A stretch of 64,000 nt of DNA, from contig NSJX01000040.1 in NCBI GenBank assembly GCA_002286715.1, forward strand, positions 53,194 to 117,193. The letters are read 5' to 3'. How positions within the stretch are numbered: position 1 is the stretch's first letter; every line of letters begins with the position of its first letter. Below, one piece after another: positions 43,982 to 56,151 of the stretch. Both the position numbers and the translations under genes were made by a program. The stretch is from Dentipellis sp. KUC8613 (lineage: Eukaryota > Basidiomycota > Agaricomycetes > Russulales > Hericiaceae). The notes beneath the pieces were generated by a model. That model was not told the origin of the DNA and made no database searches. It was given only the letters and a program-made list of their open reading frames with translations.

Positions 43982-46163
43982 ATGAGGCCGCGTCTGCTGC
44001 CCAGTGCACTGCTATTCCTTCTGCTTGACTGGCCGACGCCCAATTCATGGATCTCACAAGCCTATGCGGCGGATAACTCATTCCTCGGTGATACCCTCGT
44101 GCGGAAAGACCAAGTTCAGAGTGTCCTCGAACATGAACCGGCGCAGCAAGCGAGCTGCGAGAACATGGCAAGTGCAGAGTGCTACAAAGCTGCCATGCTT
44201 GCGTGCTTACTATGTCTCAGTCGAATACAGGGCCAATAGAAACAACGCTGTGCAACTATGAGATGATAGAAAGTGTGAATGACGACCTGTTCAAGAACCT
44301 GAAGGACATCGTGCAGACGCCGTTCTTCAGATACTTCCGGGTCGGTCTCTTCGCGTCCGTATTGCGCGTTCTTTGAGCAATTCCTCACGCTCTCACTGCA
44401 GGTCGACCTTTATAGGGAATGTCCCTTCTGGGAAGAGAACGTCCTTTGCATGAGTAAAGATTGTCAGGTTGTCACAGTAGACGAGGTGGGTTCTGTGCAT
44501 TCCGGGCTAGTTAGGCATGACCTCATGCGGCTACAGAGCGCGATCCCGGAGAAGTGGAGAAGTAATGCCTTGGGCAAACTCGAGATACCTTCGGATGAGC
44601 AGGTATGTAGCCCCTTTCGCAGCCTTGCGACCACGATGACTAACGTGACCGTACAGCGAGAATCTATACCTGGATGTTATTACCGAGACTCGGATTTCTG
44701 CTTCCTGGATGATGAGACAGGTATACTTATTCACGCAGCGACTTGTCACGATGCTCACTTCTCGTTCCAGAGGGCGACTATGTCGACCTTGCACTCAATC
44801 CCGAGCGTTTCACCGGATATGCCGGTATATCTACGCAGCGCATCTGGAAGGCTATCTATGAAGAGAACTGCTTCGGACAGTCCGAACTCTCGCTCATGAA
44901 CAACCCGGCTTCGGCAGAGGTACACCTTCCTGATACCATGGCAGACATTCTTCGTGCGGACGGTGATAGCGCGGACGGACAATGCATAGAGAAGAGGGTA
45001 TATTACAAGGTTATTTCCGGTACGGTGTCTCATCAATCTTTTCTTGTCAATTGTCTCACACTATCACGACAGGCTTACACGCCTCCATCTCCACGCACAT
45101 CTGCCAGGAATACCTGAATCAAACCACCGGCGAATGGGTACGGCACTTTAACTCGAAGCTCCTTACTGTTGCTAATTAGACATTCATACAATAGGGACCC
45201 AACTTGCAATGCTTCGTAACGCGCGTTGCCTCGCACCCCGAGCGTCTCCAGTACATCTACTTCAACACCGTTCTGCTCCTGCGGGCAGTTTCCCGCATCG
45301 GGCCATACCTCTCTGCATACGACTACTGCGCCTCCGGCACGCACGATGAGCACGACGACTCGCTCCAGATGCTCGGGAACATCATCACGCACGCGGAGAA
45401 CGTCGGCAAGTTCGACGAAAGCGTGCTCTTCCGAGGCGAGAACGCCAATGTAAGTGTCGACATTCTATATTGATTTGTGAAGTCAATATAACTGAAAATT
45501 AAATTGTTGCAGGTCCTGAAACAGGAGTTTAAGCAGCACTTCCGCAACGTCACGCGCATCATGGACTGCGTTGCGTGCGATAAATGCCGCTTGTGGGGCA
45601 AGGTCCAGACGACGGGTCTCGGAGTCGCACTCAAGATTCTCTTCGAGCTCGACGAGCAGGCTCTCGAGTAAGTGGTATCTATGTATCTGCTGCTTATTTT
45701 AATGGGAATTTTGCAGTCCCAAGTTGAACTCGAATCTCCTCAGCCGGGCGGAGGTCGTCGCTCTGATCAATACCCTCTACCGGTTCAGCGAAAGCTTGAA
45801 GGCCGTCGACGAATTCCGTCATCTGTGGCGCGAAACCTCTGATGCGGATTCTGACGAGCTGATTCGTGAAGCAAACAGGGCTGTTGCAGGATGGGTACGT
45901 GTCTTGCCAAATATACCAATCAAAGTCGTCTCATTCCTGTCATCCAGCCTCGACCATCTCCTGCTGTCGGCGACGACTACCCGCCTCCGACGAACTTCGT
46001 GGAACAGATCCAGAGGCGCCTTGCTCCTTTGATGCGGGCGTGCAAGGAGAGCACCGTCGGGTGCGTAGGCATCGTTATGCAAATCTTGGAGCGGGTCACG
46101 TCCGCATTTTCGTCTTTGTTTGGACAATCTGGGAAGGACCAAGGACCACGGGCAGAGTTGTAA
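43982..46163 (+). CDS. ERO1: ERO1, ER thiol oxidase
   Basis: FAD-dependent sulfhydryl oxidase of the ER lumen that reoxidises protein disulfide isomerase and passes electrons to oxygen. Begins with a hydrophobic signal ([13 protein letters not shown]). Family landmarks in order: [48 protein letters not shown] (shuttle cysteine pair region), [81 protein letters not shown], and the active-site [12 protein letters not shown] (C-x2-C-x2-C), then [15 protein letters not shown]. Ends at 46163. About 11 introns; the first (44168-44220) is GC-AG, the only junction that keeps [13 protein letters not shown] in frame. No C-terminal HDEL-type signal is seen. Family essential in yeast. Confidence 0.92.
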
Positions 46164-46614
46164 ACAGCAGCATAAGTATTTTTTGGGATAGCGGAAGAGG
46201 TGCCAGCTAGCTATGGCACCTCGTATATATACTGTACTGATAGATTATTACCCGATACTAAACATTTGGAATCTCTGCTCGAGCATCGAGTTTGCTGCAG
46301 TTCTTGAACGTTTGAACTGCTGCAAGTCCTTCGACAACGTTCGGTGTGCCGACCGCAGTCGTAAGTGCGGGTCTTTGGGCGTGAGTCAGCTAGGGGCTAG
46401 ATCTGTGCAAGAACTATAGAGCCGGCGGAACCGGGACAGCCTCATAACCACTGCAACACTTTCATAATCACCATTATCCACTTATTCCTTCCTCGGTCCT
46501 TCACGTCCTATGGCCACACCGCCCCAGTGAGGGTCGCCGCCGCCGTCTGTACAAACGCTTTCTGCTGCATTTTTTCCTGCTTTCTGCTAGCTTCCCCGCG
46601 GAGGGCCGTTCGCG
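46164..46614. other. Intergenic
   Basis: 3' region of ERO1 and promoter of the next co-oriented gene. Nothing coding is seen. Confidence 0.4.
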
Positions 46615-48570
46615 ATGATCATCCTGGACGAGGACGTCGAACAGCAGCCGAAGCTCCCAAACGACCCGATCCCACGTGCCGCCTCCTCTTCGCAGTCCCA
46701 GGCCCAAGGTTCCTCTGCGCCCCCTCGTCCAGCCCGGCCAGCCAGCCCATCTCTTCCTGACTATGAGACGTCGCAAGCAGAACATAGACTGCTCCATCGC
46801 TTGCGTGCGAGGGGCAAACGAGGCAAACGGTTCTGTAAGGCACTCTTGTTCGCGACGGTGTTATACTTGGGGCTCTTTGTGGTAATCGGGATACCCCTTA
46901 TTGTCCTGGTGCGCCGTTCTCGACATTCTGCCATTGTCCTGTCGTTAATTTTGTGTATGCCGTCTTGTAGAAAATCCGACATGCGGCGAATTGGCACGCA
47001 CACGGTCCGTTCGACAGCTCGACTCCTGGCCCTCCTATGCTTGTGCCGGTCATCCCACAATCGCCTATACTATACAATGGGTCGCTCTCCGTCATGGTCG
47101 GCCAGGCCGTCGAATGCAATACCTGGCGCGACAACAAGGATCTGCCCACGTTCCCAGGTTCCCCGGCTTTGGCGACGGCAATGTATGTCATATTCCACGA
47201 AACTTCTCTAATCCCTGCTGCTCACATATTAACCATCAATAGCTTAGAATTTGTTTTCCCCCCGGAGGATATCGTTATCCGCGCCAATACCACTGTATCG
47301 CAGAGCAAGCTCCCCCACTTCACGCCCCGCTTCGAGCTCAAGATGAACCCGAACGAGAGCGTGTCGGACGTCGTCATGCGTCTTAACGTTCAGTATTCAC
47401 GCGCAAGCCTATTCCACTCCATCAATGCGTGTCTCACTAAAAGCAACAGCAGTTCGGGACTGGGCCTGACCGTGCGTTCGCTCCTGCTCTTCCTTTCTTC
47501 GTATGTGTTCTGACATGACGGCGTACGTAAAGATTCCGAAGGATATTTCTCCGTCGGACAAGCTCTCGATAGATGTCTCGCTTCTGCTGCCAAAGACCAC
47601 ACCGCCACTAGTCATTGACCAGTTCTCGACGTATCTGCCTGCGTTTGAGCAGACTGTCGGGGACCTGGCGCCCTACGTGAGCTTTAGCGAGCTCGGCCTG
47701 GAGGGGCCCATGTCAAATATCTCCATCTCCGTACGTGCAATCCGAATCTTACGATATTACGGACATCTCATCATTTCCTTTGTAGTCCGTCAAAGCCTCG
47801 ACCGCATACATCCAGGCGTCCGGAGGCGAAATATCGGGGACATTCAATATCACAGAATCGCTGTCGCTGGACACTATCAATGCGTTAGTGATGACTTACT
47901 TCCCTCTCCGGAGATCTTTGATTGACAGTTTGCGTCCAGTCCGATCACAGCAGACGTATCTCTCGTCAACGACGGGACATATAGCAAACCGACATATCTA
48001 TCACTAGACACAGGGAACGGGTGCGCATCCAAAGCATCCCAGTCCATGACATTACGCCCACTAACCCGCACACGCATTTCCAGACCTATCCACGCCACCC
48101 TAGAACTGCACGCCGCCTCGCGGCACTTCTGGATCCCGCAAAAATACCCCGACTTCGTCACGCGCGCACGCACGTTTAACGCGCCGCTCGAGCTCTCCGT
48201 CGCGCACGCGGCCGCGTCCAAGCCCGCGCGGCACCAGCTGCAGGCGCACAACACGCAGGGCGCGGTCAACGTCACGCTCGACGCGATGTTCGCGGGCACG
48301 TTCGACGTCGAGACCAAGTCCGCGATCGCGTTTGTGGACCAGGTCCCCGACGTGCAGGCTGCGGACGCGGAGGGCGAGGCGGGCGACGGGGAGGAGGAGG
48401 CGGAGGAGGACGAGGGCTGGAATATGCAGATGGATAGGGTCACGCAGGAGCGCATGCTCGGGTGGATTGGGTGGGGCAAGCGCCCGCGCGGGAAGGAGCG
48501 GCAGGGCCATGTTACGATTGCGTCGTCGCTGAGCGATGTGACGTTGCGGGTCGTGCGGCCGGGTACGTAG
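46615..48570 (+). CDS. Single-pass membrane protein of unknown function
   Basis: About 540 residues over seven or so exons. Predicted type II topology: a Pro/Ser-rich acidic cytosolic start with PSLPDYETSQAEHRLL, a basic patch (RARGKRGKRF), one membrane helix (CKALLFATVLYLGLFVVIG), then a large lumenal or extracellular part. That part is beta-rich with many N-glycosylation sequons (NGSL, NTTV, NESV, NISI, NITE) and repeated phrases such as ITADVSLVNDGTY and VNVTLDAMFAGTFDVETKS. An acidic loop (GEAGDGEEEAEEDEGW) lies near the C-terminus, which ends LRVVRPGT at 48570. I recognise the layout from hypothetical agaricomycete proteins but know no function. The 48060-48500 part is much more G/C-rich than the rest. 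Confidence 0.7.
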
Positions 48571-48932
48571 CTACAGGTATAGTTGGATCTTGGGCTTTGG
48601 AGGGGCAGCATGCGCATTGTATGATTAATATTAATATTGTAAATTTATTGCTCGAGACACTAGCTATGTGTGGAACGGATGTAGATGGGTCGTCTTGTGT
48701 ACTTACAGTAGTAGCACGCTCTGTATGCTGGGAATTTGGTGCCACACCGACACCGCTCATCACGAATAGAGGCATCTCCCGATCCGTGTGCACGCTGGGT
48801 GACAGGTTTGGCCAAGCACCTTGATATTCGTTGTTACAGTTACAGTCGTTTCGCTTCGTTAGAATTCGTATTTGAACATCATCCCGGCACCCCAATGTGC
48901 CAGCCATATTACCGCCGTAACGGACCCACAAC
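48571..48932. other. Convergent 3' regions
   Basis: Short A/T-rich stretch (TTAATATTAATATTG at 48627) that may hold poly(A) signals for the plus-strand gene. No coding support. Confidence 0.4.
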
Positions 48933-51900
48933 CTAATCCGTTGCTGCGCATCTGTCCACTGACAGATTCGCAGGATTGCCCCACCTGGAAGCGTGTTCAT
49001 ATCAGTGCGAAGGTTCGAAGCGAGGTCATGAATGTAGTAACGCACCAGTTGGGGAAATCAACAGCATTTCCGCTCGCACCGAAGACAGCGAAGCTCTGGC
49101 ACCCAATATCAGCGTCCGCTCACAGCTTATGACAGTAAGCTGTCTTCGCGAAACCCACGCACCAGGATGAACATGATCACCTGCGACCCGCCATCGAGCG
49201 CCGCAGACGTCAGATAATTGTACTTCTTGAACCACTTCGGGCGCCTCGACCGCGCCCAGTACTGCGACGCGAGCCCGATGACGAGACACGACCACCACTG
49301 CCCGTTCACGGAGTACGGCAGGTACCCAATGTACAGCAGCACGATGGGCGTGTTGATATATGCCGCGGCGCGCGCGAGCCAGGAGCTCTTCGGCGCGTAG
49401 CGGTGCACGAGCCAGAACGGGACGGGCGCGAAGAGGCCGAGGAAGATCGCGAAGGGGACGAGCCAGTAGGGCTTCCCGAAGGTGAAGAGTTCTTTGCCGA
49501 AGGCGCCCATGGCGACGGACGAGGAGTTGTATTGCTGGATGATCCAGCCGCTCCACTAAAACATCGGGGGATGTGAGGATGAGAAGGCGATGTTTGATGG
49601 CAAGGCGTGTGCTTACTACGCGGGTGCCGACTGGATCGCGGAGGACGTCTCGGTTGTTCGTGACGATGGTCTGCATCACTAGTCCAAGAAGGTAATCAGA
49701 AATGCAGCAACATCACTATGAGCATGCTGATGCTCACTCGTGTAGTTGAATATTGAACCAATGATGGACCCCGCCATCTGGGCTGCGAAGGTCCAGCGCG
49801 GCGGAAGCTTGGTGTACTGTCCAAGTTTAAGATCTACAAAGGAAATTTATTTCAGGTTCTGTATGTGAGATGGCATCATAGATCACACCTTGAAGGAGGT
49901 ACAGAGTCTGGAAGGATGTACTGTTTCCGTATAGGTTCACGTACATGTTGGTACTGCCACTCTCGTCAGCTCCGAGGCATCTACGAAGATTGGATGCCCG
50001 GTACTCACATAGGCTGTCCGGGATGAACGAACGCTGCGATGACCTGGATGGCGTATTTCACACCGAGGTTGAAGCCAGTTGTCGCACTAACTGTTCATTC
50101 AGTTTCGTCAGGATGAAACGTACCGGCATGGAGGAATATGCCTACTGAAACCAAGACAGATCGCAATGAAAGCGCTGATAGCGGTGAAAAGCAGGATACT
50201 CCACCAGGGAATGAGGACGACACCACTGCCACCGGTGTACTACGGACAATCATCGTTAGCGGTGATCCGCGGTGCGTGGTAGATAGTGGTTGGGATGGCG
50301 TACGCTGCAGATGATGCCCACGGCAAGTGAGAGCACAAGGAGAGTCAAGTACCACCACTGCGGGACCTCCTTGTATTTCTTCATGACTACACGCATGTTA
50401 GAACAAGTTGAAGCGTCTGCGGAAACTCGACGCACCATTATAGTGAGGATCGTCAATCGCAGCATTGTTCGCTAGGAACCGGAAACCACCAAATGCTGCA
50501 AGAAAATTCGCACCAATTATCGACAACATTGGCAAGATGCACTCACCTTCGCGCAACTCCTTCCAATGCCACAAAAAGACATGCACCGCAGCAGCACCTA
50601 GCGACAAGTTGTATGCGAGCTGCGAAATAGCGTAGGTCGTCGTGAATCGCGGCAGGCCGACTTCCGCGAGCTTCGACGGATCGAGCTTGCTGTCGGACGT
50701 CAGGACGGCGGTCTGGTTGTAAGACTTGCCGTCGCTCCCGAAGAGCGAGGTTGACATGAAGACAAGGTCTCGGCCTTGGAAGACGTTGGAGTAGTAGCAT
50801 GTCGTGAGGACGATGTAGCCGAGGGCCATGCCCACTGTTGCAACGCGGTTAGATGAGTTTCCTATTATGAATGCAGATAGGAACTTACGGTACGAGTTGA
50901 CCTCTATGCGCCATAAGGGCAATGAGGATGCAAATCAGGTAGTCAGAGTATGCGAAACGTACGAGTCTGCCATGGCCAAACGAGAGGATTTCCTTGAGTG
51001 ATCAGCGTCCATGATGAGCTGAACGAGAGCAAGCCTATCCCTTCGTTGCTCGACCCTGCACCAAACAGATTCCGGACGAACGTCGAACGGCCGTTATCGA
51101 CGAGACAGATGATTGAAAAGGCAGTCAATAATGGGAAGGGGTACTGAGGTATCCTGCGATTGACGATTGGTTGGTGTACGGTAGATGAGAGAATGTCTAC
51201 TTACCATTCCCAGAAGAAAATGGCGGCAAACTATTGCAGGGTCGTCAGATTGCGAACGACGAACGTGGATAAGAGTTTTCTGCGTGATACTTACGACGAT
51301 CCAGAAGTAGCGTCTGGGCATAGTCAGTTATAAGCTCATCTATTGTGACGAGCATCGCTCACCTTTTCTTGTGGTTCAGCAGGCCTCCGAAATGAAGACT
51401 CTGCAACAGGTTCACCACTGATATATACGTCGGATAAAACGCGCTAACCAAAACATGGGTAAGTTACGAACCAAGAGCTCGTCCGGGAAATGCTTACTAT
51501 GTGGGATATACCAGCAGGTTGCGTACTGTAAGGTGTTGGGGTTCAGCAATGTCACCAAGCTCCTCAGAAGATTACTTACGAAGGCCGGCAAGGCCATAAC
51601 CAATCATCTGACTGGCGAATATCTGGAAGATAGCCACGGCCCCGTTCAAGCGGATATCGTAAAACAGATCTGGACAAATATGAGCTACGATGCTGAAGTA
51701 GGCATGGCTAGGGATGAACACACCGAGAGCAGCGATGATCTCCATCGCGATCGCAACGGTGGAAGCCGTCGACGCCATGATGACAATAGCCGTATGTTCT
51801 GCATAGGGGTGGTGAGTCAGGTTCTTAATTCGAAGCCTGCAGTAGCTGTACTGACCTTTGATGTTGAATGGACCAGGGTTGAGGTATCTCCACAGGCCAT

Positions 51901-52449
51901 GGCTTGGTATCAGGGCTGAGGCCGGTTCAGGTAAGTGGATGAAAGGAGCAAGAACGGATCCGCCTCGTACCGTGCATTGCTGTACCCAGGACATAGGCTA
52001 TGATAAGACAGAACAGTTGAGATACGGTCGCATTCTGAGGCTTAAAGGTATAGATGGTTCCGAGCACCTGCGATGTCACGATGAATGGATGATGATTAGC
52101 TATGCTGTCACCTTCAAGATAGAACAAACTCACGGAACCAAATGCACTTAACCCTACGCCAAGGAAGATACTACGAAAGGTCAAAACGGGTAGAGTTGGA
52201 TCATCGTCCGTCGAGATAATCTGTACCACATATGAGATAGACGGCGATGATACATAGAGAAGCACATACCTGTACGGCAACATCCTCTGCGTTCTCGATG
52301 ATCTCCGTCGACACAGACGCAGCATCTACATCGACCACTTTCTCCTCATCCACGGACACATCCTTGAGGTCAACCTTCTCCTGGAATTCTGAGTTTTCTG
52401 AAGCCGTCCTCTTCAGCTCAGGAGGTGACGCAGCCAGTGTCGAAGCCAT
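48933..52449 (-). CDS. Oligopeptide transporter (OPT family)
   Basis: Proton-coupled importer of short peptides (some members carry glutathione or metal chelates) in the plasma membrane. Starts MASTLAASPPELKRTASENS with a Ser/acidic cytosolic tail, then DDDPTLPVLTFRSIFLGVGL, the hallmark first-helix region. Further family features: NATVSQLFCLIIAYVLG, GPFNIKEHTAIVIMASTAS, GAVAIFQIFASQMIGYGLAG, VFQGRDLVFMSTSLFGSDG, and the last helices AALDGGSQVIMFIL-SFAVFG. The C-terminus FPNWWGNPANLSVDRCAATD matches the usual W-W-G-N...D-x-C ending and needs two final introns; it stops at 48933. More than 12 introns are scattered between membrane helices. About 750 residues, typical for the family. Substrate cannot be told from the sequence. 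Confidence 0.88.
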
Positions 52450-53594
52450 AGCAGAAAGAGTGGGGAAACCCGCTGGGCGACAGAGCTTGAGAAACTGTCG
52501 GCTTCTTTACATGTTTCCCAATCGTGTGATCAACGAGCCGCCTATCTTGAAGAAGCGGTCATAAGGGCGCACGCATGCTATGTGAGGAGATAAGTTGGAT
52601 TGGAAGCCTGGAGATAAGGGTAAAACCAAAACGCTGCACAAAGATAGTGCAGATAGGTCCTCGTCGTTGGTCAGAAGGGGCCCGTTCCTTTCCTTGGATT
52701 CTCGCCGACTCTTGGCTCTGATGCGAGCACATACGCGCATCCAGATAGTGATAGGCATATGTGGCCATATCACCTTCCTCCAGGGCGCCGAAGCCGTAAC
52801 GCACCTTGATTGAGTGGCCCCCCTGGCGGAATGTCTGGGTAAACCCTTCGATATCGTCTGATAGACATCGCAGAACAGCTTTGGAACAAGCCGTTCAGTC
52901 GTATCCATTAAGACACAATGGTCCATGAGTGGTACGGTAAAGCTAAAACGATTCATAGGACGATGTTAAGTTGAACAGATGCATATGTCTATAGAAGTCT
53001 ATGTCCTGCATTGTCCCCCCGGTCCGCGGTTCAAGGGCTCCATTAATCCAGGCATCCAAGGTATAGGACACGCACTTTGATTTAATCTGGAAACAATGTC
53101 TGCATTGGCAAAAATCCTGGCAGTACTTGCCGTGGACATGGAAGAAGCTGACAAGGCGCGCGGGCTCCGGGGCCACATGGTACACGCACCTACGGCCCGT
53201 TATAGCCGTCGGCCGGTCTTGTCCGAAGTAAGCGCTCGGGCCGTCCGCCCCCGGCTCAGGCTGCTCGTCCGTACGTTCGCTTGTTCTCGCACTGCATGCA
53301 GTCCTCTGTACATGGGAAGCTTTGTTGATGTCAGAATCACGGCTAGCAACTGACTTCTATTTAGTTGAATCTGGTACGTGGCTTCGTCTCTGGCTTCTTA
53401 CCAGCATTTGAAGTACTCACGCGTTACAGGCTCAACATGGGCTAGGACAGTGGTACTTATGTTTTGTGAACTCACTATATTCGGGCCGTCAATGTCTTGA
53501 CGCACAGCTGCTACGATGTTCTCGATTTATGACTTGTGGTTGTATGCATCGGGCGACACTTACATACATCCGTGCAGCTACTTTCGACGTCAAA
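52450..53594. other. 1.1 kb intergenic, promoter of the OPT gene
   Basis: Several frames of 70-149 codons overlap each other on both strands, none with a domain. A small plus-strand frame at 53096-53353 starts plausibly (MSALAKILAVLAVDMEEADK) but has no family match I recognise and no splice partners. Confidence 0.35.
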
Positions 53595-54787
53595 CTACGG
53601 CACAAACACAGTCCTCCCACCCGCCGTTCCCTTCAGCACTTTATCCAACGCTTCCCTCACCTTCTCCTCGTCCCACATCGACACCTCTGCCACCTTGCCT
53701 TCTACCGTGAACTCGCCCCGATCAAACTTTCCGGCTACGTAATCCAACACCTCCTTAACCTCCGGTTGACTGAGCATACTGGACTTCATGCCCAACAACT
53801 TCAGCGCACGCATGTACAATGTACGGAGATCGACCTGGAACATGCCGTCCTTACGGTGCACGGCCATGACGACGACACGCCCGGAGCCGCTGTCGTTCAT
53901 CGCGCCGAGTGCGTCGTTGAACGGGTCCTCATACCCGGCGCAGTCTAGCAGTACGTCCACTTTGTTGAGCAGCCCATACTTTTCCAGCTCGGTTCGTATG
54001 GGGTGAGGGCTTTCGGACGTGGACAAGACTATGGGTGTGATGTATGGAGGCACCGGGGTTGTCGGAGGGCTTCGGTACGTCCCGAAGATGGATGCTGCAC
54101 CGCGGGCTTTGCAGAGTTGCGCAGCTGCAGCACCAATCGCCCCGTTGACACCTGATGGGTGGTTGAGGTGTCAGTTCTAGGAAACGGCGATATGCGACGG
54201 TCGCAATGATGCTCACCGATAATGACGACATTCTGTCCTGCTTCAACCTTGCCGAGGGTAACAGTGGTTATCCATGCGCATAACCACGGTAGCGAGATGC
54301 TCGCCGCACGTGCGTTATCCAATGTCCTGGGCTTGCGGCTGAGTCCTGCGATTGGCACCTTTAGGTATCTGCAAAGACAGTGACACATTCATCTTCAGAG
54401 GTGAGTTCGTCGACACCGCTTGACCAGAACATACTCAGCAAATGTCCCATCTTCAGCAAATCCGCGTGCGCCGCCCGTTCCCCAGACTTCCGCTCCTACC
54501 CAGTCATTTGCTGCCGGGTCGGAGGCTTCAACGACCTCCCCTGCAAAGTCACGTCCAGGGATACGAAGAGGAGGAGTTCCGGGCATCCATCCTAACACAT
54601 TGGCTGCATCCGACTGTGAAGGTAAGCCAACGACGGAAACAAAAGCGTATGATCTAGCGCTCACCGAGTTTACTCCCGCTGCCTTCACACGGATCAGAGC
54701 TTCTCCCGTTTTGAGGACGGGCTTTGCGACACGAGCATTGCGTAGGTTCTCAAGAGCACCAGTCGCTGTAATTTGGAGGGCGTTCAT
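53595..54787 (-). CDS. Zinc-free MDR enzyme, quinone-oxidoreductase-like
   Basis: NAD(P)H-dependent medium-chain dehydrogenase/reductase. Starts MNALQITATGALENLR at 54787. In order: GEALIRVKAAGVNS, then (after a 48-nt intron) GTPPLRIPGRDFAGEVVEAS, WVGAEVWGTGGARGFAEDG, the NARAASISLPWLCAWITT helix, and the cofactor-binding turn VEAGQNVVIIG followed by NGAIGAAAAQLCKARGA. The C-terminal part reads VDVLLDCAGYEDPF, GRVVVMAVHRKDG and ends GGRTVFVP at 53595. The cysteine/histidine ligands of zinc alcohol dehydrogenases are not seen, which favours a quinone reductase or enoyl-reductase type; substrate unknown. Three to four introns. A longer in-frame start at 54847 exists, but MNALQ matches the usual position. 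Confidence 0.82.
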
Positions 54788-56151
54788 GGTAGAGTCTGTA
54801 GGTGAGTGTTCCTTGCCATCGTCGCTGCTATTTAACTCGAAGTTCACAAATCCTGTTTACGCTTCTCAATCGAGTTCATAATAGCTATGACTAACTGCTT
54901 AGCTATCCCATTGACGCAAGTCGGATGGGTGCTAGGGCGCTGAAGGCCTTCGATGGTAGAGAGTGCTCCAGTCGTGTTCTATGAACTCTCGTCGGCCCTT
55001 GATGGGGCCGCCTCTAAAATTAGTGGCCGTATATTTGTTTTCGGAATGTCGTGGTATATTCGACTAATGGAAGGTCCACTAGCTGTGATGATATGAAACG
55101 TGTTGGCCGCTGAAGGTACGCCAAACTACGCATCTATTTACTTGGATTAGGGCTGCTAAGCTTTCGGATTCAGAAAATAATCCGGTACATGGCAACTTAC
55201 ACGGACGCGGTGAGATGTCGGGATGGCCACCGGAACTACATCAATGACGATAACACGGCCCTGTGATATCTTGGGACCCGGCTGGCTGTGTATAAAATCC
55301 TGCTGTCGCCGTAGGAGGTTTATGCACAGTTATATAGTTCGTCGATGATTGAGTAACCATTTGCTAGGCAACAGTAGCCAATCGACGGAGGGGCAATGTG
55401 CAAATAGCACGGAGCATGTCCGGTCTCAACGCAATTACCATGGGGGCTCACTCTTTCTTGCCAAACCGGATGGCCGCGTGTCTGCGCGCACTCGAAGTCG
55501 ATCACAGAAACAACCGCCAACCACCGGCCCCCGAGCTTCCGTACGATAAGTAAGATGGATCAATTATCGCAGCGGGTATATTTCCGCCCTTCTACCAATC
55601 GTTACTCATGTTTGTAGGCGACGACTGCTCCATCGACCATCAACTGCATAGGTTTGAGTAACGAGCACTCACGAACCCCGAAACGTGCCAGCCTGCAAAA
55701 CAAATCAAAAAACATACGAGATGCAGTGGGCAAACCATCCGGTCCTGCGATTACCATATACGGAACAAGGGCAGGGGGCGACAACGGCCACTGCTGGACG
55801 ATTGCTGCAGCGCTTGTCAGTCGGAACCATTGCGGATCGTATTCTATACACCGAATGGTTTAGCGACCCTAGAGCAATGGCGTCCTCGGTGCACGCCTAC
55901 GTGCATGCTGCTGATTGTATCAAGGACACCGTAAGATGCGGGTGGGATATGCACGTCGTCTTTCTCACGCAAGACTCGCCTCCACAAACCTATGCCCATA
56001 ATTCCGATAAATATGGACCCTCTCTACGACATAGGCCTTTGTATGATGGATGCCAGACTTCTTCAATCTCGACTACGTCAGTTGCATTCCTATCTCTATT
56101 TCGTCAAGCCGATTTATCTAACCCCTTCCCAAAAAAAGACTCTGACCATCC
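54788..56151. other. 1.36 kb intergenic between divergent genes
   Basis: Promoter space for the MDR enzyme and the unknown gene at 56152. Frames are short or overlap. TATAAAAT near 55289 is a TATA-like motif without an assignable gene. Confidence 0.35.

Noticed and set aside
52507..52956. 149-codon minus-strand frame upstream of the OPT gene
   Set aside because: No domain and competing frames over the same bases; more likely promoter sequence.
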